NCBI GenBank assembly: GCA_030624805.1
Contig: JAUXJL010000006.1
Span: 1 to 19,483 of the forward strand
Origin: Acidimicrobiia bacterium
GTDB taxonomy: Bacteria; Actinomycetota; Acidimicrobiia; Spongiisociales; SHLN01
Length of the DNA: 19,483 nt
Reading direction: 5' to 3'
The notes under the pieces are model-generated. The model saw nothing but the letters and a program-made list of their open reading frames with translations. It did no database searches and was not told where the DNA came from. The number at the start of each line of letters is the position of its first letter. The first letter of the stretch is position 1. Below are positions 7,647 to 13,689 of the stretch, one piece after another. Both the position numbers and the translations under genes were made by a program.

Positions 7647-8285
7647 ATGTCAGAGCCCGCCGGCTCTGAGCAGCTACGTCGACGGGGCCTGCAGCTCGTA
7701 TGGGTGACCATCATCTGGAACGTCTTCGAGGTGTTCATTGCCATTGGGCTCGGCGTTGCGGCCGGTTCCATTGCCCTCGTCGCCTTCGGCACCGACTCGA
7801 TGATCGAAGTATTTGCCTCATTGGTTGTCCTATGGCACGCCCGCGACCTGCTCGTGCCTCAGCAGACTGACCGTACCCGCCTCTCACTGCAGCTCATATC
7901 GGTGTCGTTCGGCGTGCTCGCCATTGTCCTCACGGCCGGCACGATCCTGAGACTGGTCGACGGGACCGTGCCGGATGAATCGCCACTCGGGATCGCCTAC
8001 CTGGCCATGACCGCGGTTGTCATGCTCATCCTCGCCATCCTCAAACGGCGCACCGCCGCCGAGTTGGGAAACGACCCGCTTCGGGCCGAGGCTAACGTCA
8101 CCTATCTCGACGCTCTCCTGGCCGGCCTCGTCTTGATTTCACTGGTCCTCAACGCCGCCTTTGACTGGTGGTGGGCCGACCCGATCGCGGCTCTGGTGGT
8201 GGCTGCCATTGCCGCCCACGAGGTCCGTGAACACTGGCGGGAGGCCGCTGAAATTTCAGCTACCGATGAACCCGGGGCAACTTAG
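7647..8285 (+). CDS. Cation-efflux-like membrane protein without cytoplasmic domain
   Basis: This 212-residue protein has about six hydrophobic segments and resembles the membrane part of cation diffusion facilitators. FGTDSMIEVFASLVVLW (about 48-63) corresponds to metal-site helix 2 and carries Asp50 and Glu54, where zinc exporters usually have His/Asp and Asp. NVTYLDALLAGLVL (about 150-163) corresponds to helix 5, and WADPIAALVVA (about 176-186) to helix 6. The C-terminal cytoplasmic metal-binding domain of true CDF proteins is missing; the protein ends soon after helix 6. Short cation-transporter-like proteins of this length are known in actinobacteria, so this is not a truncation. The transported ion is unknown. 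The gene probably forms an operon with the small charged protein upstream. Confidence 0.72.
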   Translation: MSEPAGSEQLRRRGLQLVWVTIIWNVFEVFIAIGLGVAAGSIALVAFGTDSMIEVFASLVVLWHARDLLVPQQTDRTRLSLQLISVSFGVLAIVLTAGTILRLVDGTVPDESPLGIAYLAMTAVVMLILAILKRRTAAELGNDPLRAEANVTYLDALLAGLVLISLVLNAAFDWWWADPIAALVVAAIAAHEVREHWREAAEISATDEPGAT

Positions 8286-8317
8286 GCCCTCCCGCCTCCA
8301 TCTCAGTCTTTGGCGAG

Positions 8318-8330
8318 GCCGGGTTCCGGC
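8318..8330 (+). terminator. Possible weak hairpin after the cation-efflux-like gene
   Basis: GCCGG-GTT-CCGGC forms a five-base-pair stem with a three-base loop 32 bases after the stop at 8285. There is no T-tract. It may partly separate this operon from the AhpD-like gene at 8392. Nothing else distinct is seen in 8286-8391. Confidence 0.25.
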
Positions 8331-8391
8331 TCGACTTCATACCAACCTATGTCAGATGGCACTCACCCACACCTGATGGTTCAATGACCCG

Positions 8392-9387
8392 ATGTCATTC
8401 GATTTTGCCGGCAGTGCGGCTGAGGTACGGATGGATATCCGCCGTCTCTTCCGCCGGGAGTGGGACCGCCTGGCCCTGGCCGGCACCTGGTGGAACGGAA
8501 CCGAGCGAGGAGACATCGCCCGGGTGGCGCGTCGGTCCCGATCAGGCGGCAGCGGGGCACCGCCCGGCACTAGCTCCGTTCCCGGTGCCGCGATCGAAGC
8601 GGCCGGTAGGGTCGGCTCCGCCCCGGCCGGGATCCGTCGGGAATGGGTTGAGGGCATCGCCCGCGACCTTGGGTTTCCCAGATACATCGAGATCGTCGGC
8701 ATTACCAGCCGGCTCGCTGCCGTCGACACGTTCCATACCGGGATCGGGGCCGAATTCGAGCCGTTTCCCGAACCCGAACCGGGTGAGCCTTCTCATGCCG
8801 AGGAGCCGTTCGCCCGACCGGGCGCCGGATGGGTGCCGATGGTTGGTGGAGCCAGCATCACCCAGGCCCTCAGCCTGGTGAACGCCGAATCCACCGCCCA
8901 GGAGGACATGCACGGACCGCTCTACCTCACCTATGAGGGTATGGCCCACCTTGACTACGTCGGAGGCCTGAGCCGTGCCCAAATGGAATTGGTGGCCGCC
9001 CGCACATCGGCGATCAATGAATGCTTCTACTGAGTGCTGGCGCACAGCCAGATGCTCCGTGCGAGCGCACAAATCACCACCGTCCCGTTTGACCCACGAG
9101 GGATCACCGACCGCTCAGTCGACCCGCTCATCCCCAAGGGGGGCATACTTCTCGACTTCGTCGACGCCGTTCTCAGCGGCGAAGAACCAGCCCGCCAAAC
9201 ATCCCGAGCCGCCGTCCTCGACGAGCTAGGCCCGACCGGCCTGGTCGACGCGTCGGGTGTCATTGCCAATTTCGAGATGATGAACCGCATCGCCGATGCC
9301 ACCGGAATACCGGTCGGCCAAGGAACCCTGAAGCGAACCGCTGAGTGGCGGGAGCTCGTGGGGATCGACCAGTTCAATCATCTCTGA
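8392..9387 (+). CDS. AhpD-like selenoprotein (alkylhydroperoxidase-related), Sec encoded by TGA at 9031-9033
   Basis: The gene is read as one 331-residue protein through a single in-frame TGA at 9031-9033 (residue 214). Around it the sequence reads INECFY-[TGA]-VLAHSQML. In AhpD-type peroxidases the active site is Glu, 12 residues, CxxC, then His four residues after the second Cys. Here Glu199, Cys211, the TGA codon (214) and His218 keep exactly those spacings, so the TGA takes the place of the second redox Cys and most likely encodes selenocysteine. The frame then stays open for 117 residues with clear family-like sequence. The N-terminal half (about 75-125) looks like a second, Cys-less copy of the fold, followed by a Pro-rich linker (FEPFPEPEPGEPS). 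The likely role is cytoplasmic peroxide or thiol redox chemistry. A stop codon precedes the ATG in frame at 8374, so 8392 is the first start. No selenocysteine machinery genes lie in the window. Confidence 0.85.
9034..9070 (+). promoter_or_regulatory. Candidate bacterial SECIS hairpin directly after the Sec codon
   Basis: The 37 bases after the TGA can fold in two ways. In the first, GTGC (9034-9037) pairs with GCAC (9067-9070) and CGCAC (9041-9045) pairs with GTGCG (9059-9063). These are separated by a 3x3 internal loop and closed by a 13-base apical loop. In the second, CTGGC (9037-9041) pairs with GCCAG (9047-9051) around a five-base loop. Bacterial SECIS elements lie inside the coding region just downstream of the UGA, where SelB binds an apical stem-loop. 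The first fold has that placement and shape. It is drawn by hand, with no energies computed. Confidence 0.5.
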
Positions 9388-9425
9388 GGCGACCCGCACC
9401 TCAAAGTCCACGACGGACCGAACAA

Positions 9426-9461
9426 AAGGACCGTCCTGGTGTAATCACCAGGACGGTCCTT
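9426..9461. terminator. Perfect bidirectional intrinsic terminator
   Basis: AAGGACCGTCCTGGTG (9426-9441) and CACCAGGACGGTCCTT (9446-9461) are perfect complements: 16 base pairs with the four-base loop TAAT. Read on the minus strand the stem is followed by a T-run (CCTTTTG); on the plus strand it ends CCTTCT. It lies between the convergent ends of the AhpD-like selenoprotein gene (9387) and the MFS exporter gene (9483), and should stop transcription from both sides. Confidence 0.92.
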
Positions 9462-9482
9462 CTAAGGAGTGGGTCCCTGTGG

Positions 9483-11072
9483 TTAGGCGACGGCGCCCTC
9501 TGGCACTTTCTCAGGTGTGAATTCAGTCAAATCCACGCCATCTCCGGCCAACGCCTGGCTGGTACGCATCCGCTTGGGGATGAGCGTGAAGGCGATCACC
9601 ACTGCGGTCAGCAGGATGGCGGCCGAGATCTGGAAGCCGGTTGTCATGGCGTCCATAAACGCACCGTTGGCGGCCACGAGTACCTCGGCTCCCACGTCGG
9701 CAGGGAGCTGGCTGGCGGTTAGAGCCGCCACGCCGACGCTCTCACCGGCGAGGTCGGCGACCTCGGGTGGCAACCCAACCAGGGCATCACCGACATTCGA
9801 CCGATACAGGCTCGACACGACGCTACCGATAGTGGCGATGCCAAGGGCACCTCCGAGCTCTCGACTCACGTCATTAACCGCCGACCCGATGCCGGCATCC
9901 TCTTCGGGCACTGCTGCCATCACCGTGTCGGTGAGGGCCGGCATTCCCAGCCCGGCACCGAAACCGAAGATCGTAAGCGGCACTATGGCGGCGATCGCCG
10001 AAGAGCCGACTTCCAGCGACGTCAACATCAGAACCCCGGTCACCATGGCGCCGGCCATGGCCAGCACCAGGTAGCGGGGACCGATCTTGCTCATCAACGT
10101 TCCCGATAGCGGGGCCGCCACCATCATCGCCACCGAGGTGGGGATGATGAGAAGCCCGGCTTGGAGAGCACTGCGGCCCTGGACGATCTGGAAATACTGG
10201 GTGAGGAAGAAGAATGTCACCAGCATCCCGAACAGGATGAGTCCGATGGCGAGCACGGCGCCGGTGAAGTCCTTCTGACGGAAGAACCGCAGCGGCAGCA
10301 TGGCATGGTCGGATCGCATCTCAACCACCGCGAATGCGAACAACAAGACCGCCGCCAGGCCGAACGAGCCAAGGATCTCAGCCGAAGTCCAGCCGACTTC
10401 GGCACCCTGGATGATTCCGTAAACCAGCGCGACAAGTCCCGTCGTTCCAAAGATCGCACCCGGCACGTCGAGCCCAAATCCCCGTTCGTCGCGAGACTCC
10501 GATACCACGAACATCCCGAGAAGAGCCAGCGCCACTACCGGCACATGCATCCAGAACACCGAGGCCCAACCCGCCTCGTCAACCAGGAAGCCGCCCAGGG
10601 CGGGCCCTACGCCGATCCCGAGTGCGCCGACTGCGGTCCAGATGGCGATGGCTTTGGCACGCTCGCCCCGTGGGAAGACGTTCGTGATGATTGAAAGAGT
10701 CGCAGGCAGCACCAGCGCCGCCCCGAGGCCCTGAACTCCCCGTGCGACAATGAGCTCGGTCGCACTACCCGCCAGGGCACCTCCCACCGCTCCCGCGCCG
10801 AATATCACAAGGCCGACCGTCATCCAGCGTTTGCGGCCGAAGCGGTCCCCGATCGATCCGCCCAGCAAGAGCAGCCCGGCCAGGATCAACACGTAGCTGT
10901 CGATCACCCACTGCAGCGTTGAGGTCGAGGCCTCGAGATCAACTGAAATCGCCGGTAGCGCCGTGTTCACGACCGTATTGTCAAGAAAAACGATGAGCGT
11001 TCCCACCGACATGACGGCGAGTATCCACCATTTCCGTCGTTCCGTTCCAGCCGAATTAGCTGTCGCTTCCAT
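9483..11072 (-). CDS. MFS drug exporter, DHA2 (14-TM, EmrB/QacA-like) family
   Basis: This 529-residue membrane protein has about fourteen hydrophobic segments. It shows the DHA2 signature LDNTVVNTALP in the first helix (30-40, with Asp31), motif A GGSIGDRFGRK (71-81) and the antiporter motif C GALGIGVGPALGG (149-161). Proteins of this group export hydrophobic drugs, dyes or metabolites in exchange for protons. A strong ribosome binding site, GGGAGGAAGCG, precedes the ATG at 11072. The gene is divergent from a tetR gene with 114 bases between them, the standard arrangement in which the TetR protein represses the pump until the substrate binds. The substrate cannot be told. Length and motifs are complete, so the gene appears intact. 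Confidence 0.93.
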   Translation of the reverse strand: MEATANSAGTERRKWWILAVMSVGTLIVFLDNTVVNTALPAISVDLEASTSTLQWVIDSYVLILAGLLLLGGSIGDRFGRKRWMTVGLVIFGAGAVGGALAGSATELIVARGVQGLGAALVLPATLSIITNVFPRGERAKAIAIWTAVGALGIGVGPALGGFLVDEAGWASVFWMHVPVVALALLGMFVVSESRDERGFGLDVPGAIFGTTGLVALVYGIIQGAEVGWTSAEILGSFGLAAVLLFAFAVVEMRSDHAMLPLRFFRQKDFTGAVLAIGLILFGMLVTFFFLTQYFQIVQGRSALQAGLLIIPTSVAMMVAAPLSGTLMSKIGPRYLVLAMAGAMVTGVLMLTSLEVGSSAIAAIVPLTIFGFGAGLGMPALTDTVMAAVPEEDAGIGSAVNDVSRELGGALGIATIGSVVSSLYRSNVGDALVGLPPEVADLAGESVGVAALTASQLPADVGAEVLVAANGAFMDAMTTGFQISAAILLTAVVIAFTLIPKRMRTSQALAGDGVDLTEFTPEKVPEGAVA

Positions 11073-11096
11073 CGCTTCCTCCCTGGTTCGGACGGG

Positions 11097-11159
11097 AATC
11101 TATTCACCCGTCGCAACGTTGGTATAGACATAAGTACAAATCTAGACACCAATCTATTC
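11097..11159. promoter_or_regulatory. Candidate TetR operator and divergent promoters
   Basis: In the 11073-11186 gap, TTGGT (11119-11123) and TAGA (11125-11128) mirror TCTA (11141-11144) and ACCAA (11148-11152). This is an imperfect 34-base inverted repeat centred near 11135. The nine bases AATCTATTC occur twice, at 11097-11105 and 11151-11159. The stretch is clearly more AT-rich than the genes around it, as expected for promoters. The dimeric TetR protein encoded next door is the obvious ligand, but the exact operator is inferred. Confidence 0.5.
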
Positions 11160-11186
11160 CGTCATCGAAACAATTCTCCAAATAAG

Positions 11187-11801
11187 ATGAGAAGGCGGGA
11201 TCAGAACGAACGACAGGACTACAACGTGAAGAAGCCACCCGAGGAGCTCGCTCAGAAGCTTTTGGCAATCTCCGATCAACTGACCGGCACCGATCTCGAT
11301 GTCAGCGTTGACGAGATCGCCAAGATGGCCGATGTCCCCCGCGCCACCCTCTATTACTACTTCTCTGGCAAGGAAGATCTGATCTCGTTTTTCCTTTCCG
11401 ACAAGCTGCACCGCGTGTCGGTAGCCATCGGCAAGGCCATGGCAGGTGAAGGCAGCGTGGTTCAGCGGCTCGAGAACACGCTGACTGCGGTGATGGAGGC
11501 GATGGCGGAGCACCCGGCGCTGTGCACCGAGATGCCTGGTGCCGTGAAAGAGGCCGCCAAGTACACCGAGGTGGTCAACGAAGCCGAGCGGGTCATGCTG
11601 GCCCCATTCCGAGAGCTACTCATCGAAGGTAAGGCGAGCGGAGAGTTGGTCATCGACGACGTCAACACGACGGCCATCGCGCTGCTGGGTGCGGTCAACA
11701 TGGTGGCATTGTTCCAGTTGGTCCAGACGGGCACCATCGATGTGGCCACCACCAACGCCGCCCTGATCCCGGCGCTCATCAACGGGGTAGCCCCCCGCTA
11801 A
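11187..11801 (+). CDS. TetR family transcriptional repressor of the adjacent MFS pump
   Basis: The ORF encodes 204 residues from the ATG at 11187. A GTG at 11226, with AGGA eight bases before it, is an equally good start and would remove 13 mostly polar residues. The N-terminal helix-turn-helix (about 40-59, VSVDEIAKMADVPRATLYYYF) is typical of TetR proteins, followed by GKEDLISFFLSDKL. The C-terminal part is an all-helical ligand and dimerisation domain with no close match I can name. The protein should bind the inverted repeat between it and the divergent exporter gene, repressing both, and release DNA when a pump substrate binds. The stop TAA at 11799-11801 shares its last base with the first unit of a tandem repeat. 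Confidence 0.9.
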   Translation: MRRRDQNERQDYNVKKPPEELAQKLLAISDQLTGTDLDVSVDEIAKMADVPRATLYYYFSGKEDLISFFLSDKLHRVSVAIGKAMAGEGSVVQRLENTLTAVMEAMAEHPALCTEMPGAVKEAAKYTEVVNEAERVMLAPFRELLIEGKASGELVIDDVNTTAIALLGAVNMVALFQLVQTGTIDVATTNAALIPALINGVAPR

Positions 11802-11871
11802 GCATCCCGAAGGGTTGCCAGCATCCCGAAGGGTTGCCAGCATCCCGAAGGGTTGCCAGCATCCCGAAGGG
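11801..11871. repeat. Tandem repeat, 3.7 copies of a 19-base unit
   Basis: The unit AGCATCCCGAAGGGTTGCC occurs without change at 11801-11819, 11820-11838 and 11839-11857, and its first 14 bases again at 11858-11871. Each unit contains the small dyad CCC-GAA-GGG. The copies are identical, which points to recent expansion by slippage or to selection. There are no spacers, so it is not a CRISPR array. It lies immediately after the tetR stop codon and before two hairpins. Confidence 0.95.
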
Positions 11872-11888
11872 AAGATTGATTGAGGCCT

Positions 11889-11929
11889 GGAGTTTGCGAA
11901 GCAAACTCCCAAGCCGGGCGCAGCCCGGC
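11889..11929. terminator. Two adjacent GNA-triloop hairpins between tetR and ispG
   Basis: GGAGTTTGC-GAA-GCAAACTCC (11889-11909) is a nine-base-pair perfect stem. GCCGGGC-GCA-GCCCGGC (11913-11929) is a seven-base-pair perfect stem, three bases on. Both have GNA-type three-base loops on the + strand. They lie between convergent ends (tetR 11801, ispG 11933) and could end transcription in both directions. No T-tract follows, so the termination role is inferred. They may instead be dispersed repeats. Confidence 0.6.
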
Positions 11930-11932
11930 CGC

Positions 11933-13144
11933 CTACTCGGCCTTGGCGACCTCGGCTACCGCCGCCCGGCGCTCGGCCGATTCATTGGCATCACCCTGGA
12001 GGTCACGCAGTAGGGCGGCCTCCTTCTTTGCCTCTTCGTCGGCACCCGCCTCCGCGGCCGCCAGCCGGGCCTCAACCCCTTCGGCCACCAGCTTGCGCGC
12101 CTCGTCCAGCAACGCATCGACCATCTCGTCTTCAGGGACCACCCGCACCACCTGCCCCTTGATGAACAGGTGGCCTCTCCCCCGACCGGCGGCAATGCCG
12201 ATGTCGGCTTCCCGCGCCTCCCCCGGACCGTTCACGACGCACCCCATGACGGCAACCTGGATGGGGAGCTTCTCGTTCTCGAGAGCTTCCTGGGCATCCT
12301 GAGCCACCCGGTAGACATCGACCTCGGCCCGCCCACACGACGGACAGGCTATGAGGTCGAGCCCCTTGCGTTCTCGAAGTCCGAGGTATTCGAGCAGCTT
12401 GCGACCGGACTTGGCCTCTTCAACCGGATCCGTGGTCAGCGAGAACCGGATGGTGTCTCCGATACCGTCAAGTAGCAATGAGGCGATGCCTGCCACCGAT
12501 TTGATGAGGCCGCCGGGCAGTGGCCCTGCCTCGGTCACCCCCAGATGGAGCGGGTAGTCGACCTTCTCGGACAAGAGACGGTAGGACGCCACCATTCTCG
12601 GCACGTTTGAGTGCTTGACCGAGATCTTGATCTGATCGAAACCTTCGTCCTCGAGAAGACGGATTTCCTGCAACGCCGACTCGACAAGTGCTTCCGGGAC
12701 CGGGGACCCGTACTTGTCGAGCAAATCCTTGTCGAGCGAGCCGGCATTAACTCCCACCCGGATCGGAACGGCGTGATCCCTGGCGGCCCGGGCCACGGCC
12801 CGAATGTGCTCAGGCTTTCGGATGTTGCCCGGGTTGAGACGAAGACCAGCCACCCCGGCCTCGAGGGCGGCCAGCGCGAGACGGTATTGGAAGTGGATGT
12901 CGGCGATGATGGGTACCGGCGAACGCGGGACAATCTCGGCCAGACCCTCGGCGGCTTCGACGGAGTTGCACGTGATGCGGACGATGTCGGCGCCTGCTCC
13001 GTGCAGCCCGTAAACCTGAGCAAGCGTTGCGTCGACATCGTGAGTCTTGGTCGTTGTCATCGACTGAACGGTGATGGGCGCCTCCCCACCCACCGCCACG
13101 GAACCAACCTGCAGTTGGCGAGTTGTTCGGCGCTCAGGTGTCAT
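11933..13144 (-). CDS. ispG: 4-hydroxy-3-methylbut-2-enyl diphosphate synthase, MEP pathway
   Basis: This 403-residue protein catalyses the reductive ring opening of methylerythritol cyclodiphosphate, the penultimate step of the non-mevalonate isoprenoid pathway, using a [4Fe-4S] cluster. The cluster ligands are visible: CPSCGR with Cys267 and Cys270, and GCVVNGPGEA with Cys302 and Glu309, which match the order and spacing in the E. coli enzyme. The TIM-barrel part has VQSMTTT (26-32) and LRLNPGN (101-107). The last 45 residues or so (from about 356) form an Ala/Glu-rich, probably helical tail beyond the catalytic core, longer than usual. The usual actinobacterial neighbours dxr and rseP are absent. 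No good ribosome binding site precedes the ATG at 13144. The cyclic-nucleotide-binding gene ends 39 bases upstream on the same strand. Confidence 0.95.
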   Translation of the reverse strand: MTPERRTTRQLQVGSVAVGGEAPITVQSMTTTKTHDVDATLAQVYGLHGAGADIVRITCNSVEAAEGLAEIVPRSPVPIIADIHFQYRLALAALEAGVAGLRLNPGNIRKPEHIRAVARAARDHAVPIRVGVNAGSLDKDLLDKYGSPVPEALVESALQEIRLLEDEGFDQIKISVKHSNVPRMVASYRLLSEKVDYPLHLGVTEAGPLPGGLIKSVAGIASLLLDGIGDTIRFSLTTDPVEEAKSGRKLLEYLGLRERKGLDLIACPSCGRAEVDVYRVAQDAQEALENEKLPIQVAVMGCVVNGPGEAREADIGIAAGRGRGHLFIKGQVVRVVPEDEMVDALLDEARKLVAEGVEARLAAAEAGADEEAKKEAALLRDLQGDANESAERRAAVAEVAKAE

Positions 13145-13183
13145 ATCCCGGCAATGGTAGGCAACCCACGACGGCAGACAGGG

Positions 13184-13624
13184 TCAGGTCACCATTTTCT
13201 CGTCGGCGTCGCGAAGACGGTGCGCCATAACCGCCAGCATCTTGCGCGCCAGATGGGGAGCATCGTCGAGCACGCTGCTGAAGTCCCGCCGGTGCATCTC
13301 GAGGAGCCGAGTTGGCTCGGTAGTTACCACAGTGGCCGAGCGAGGCAGATCTTCGAGCAGGGCCATTTCACCGAGGAAATCACCGACACCCAGCTCAGCG
13401 AGCCTCTGACCGTCTCGCATGACATCGGCCCGGCCCTCGAGGATCACGTAGAAGGAATTCCCGGTAGCGTTCTGGGTCACGATCGTGGTGCCTTCCGGTA
13501 CGGCCACCTCGTCGGCGTGCCGGCCGACCTGTTCGAGCTCACCTCCGTCAAGCGCGGCGAACAACGGCACCCTCCGCAGCATCTCCAGCTTCTCGTCTTG
13601 ACCTCTACGACGTGACACCCTCAC
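13184..13624 (-). CDS. Stand-alone cyclic-nucleotide-binding domain protein
   Basis: This 146-residue protein consists almost entirely of a CRP-type cyclic-nucleotide-binding domain: LRRVPLFAALDGGELEQV (16-33), NSFYVILEGRADV (56-68), then the phosphate-binding cassette FLGEMALLEDLPRSATV (83-99) with Gly85, Glu86, Arg95 and Ser96. The Arg-Ser pair is typical of domains that bind cAMP. There is no DNA-binding, kinase or channel domain, so it may act as a sensor subunit that binds partners. The GTG start at 13624 has a GAGGAGGG ribosome binding site. It follows the acyl-CoA ligase gene by 65 bases and may be co-transcribed with it. The ligand is inferred from motifs. Confidence 0.85.
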   Translation of the reverse strand: MRVSRRRGQDEKLEMLRRVPLFAALDGGELEQVGRHADEVAVPEGTTIVTQNATGNSFYVILEGRADVMRDGQRLAELGVGDFLGEMALLEDLPRSATVVTTEPTRLLEMHRRDFSSVLDDAPHLARKMLAVMAHRLRDADEKMVT

Positions 13625-13689
13625 GCCCTCCTCGTGTGACTACGAGAGCGAGCCTACGCGGCTGCAGCAAAGAAAATGTGTGTTGAACG

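Noticed and set aside
8392..9033. Pseudogene with a premature stop
   Set aside because: Both sides of the TGA are intact and in phase, and the TGA falls exactly on the redox Cys column. No other stop or frameshift is present.
9034..9387. A separate gene starting at the GTG directly after the TGA
   Set aside because: It is in the same frame as the upstream ORF, has no ribosome binding site, and begins in the middle of the AhpD active-site motif. Read-through as selenocysteine explains it better.
11801..11871. CRISPR array
   Set aside because: The units are 19 bases with no spacers between them and no cas genes nearby.
12611..13615. 334-residue + strand ORF opposite ispG and the cyclic-nucleotide-binding gene
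   Set aside because: It spans two convincing minus-strand genes and shows no family motif.
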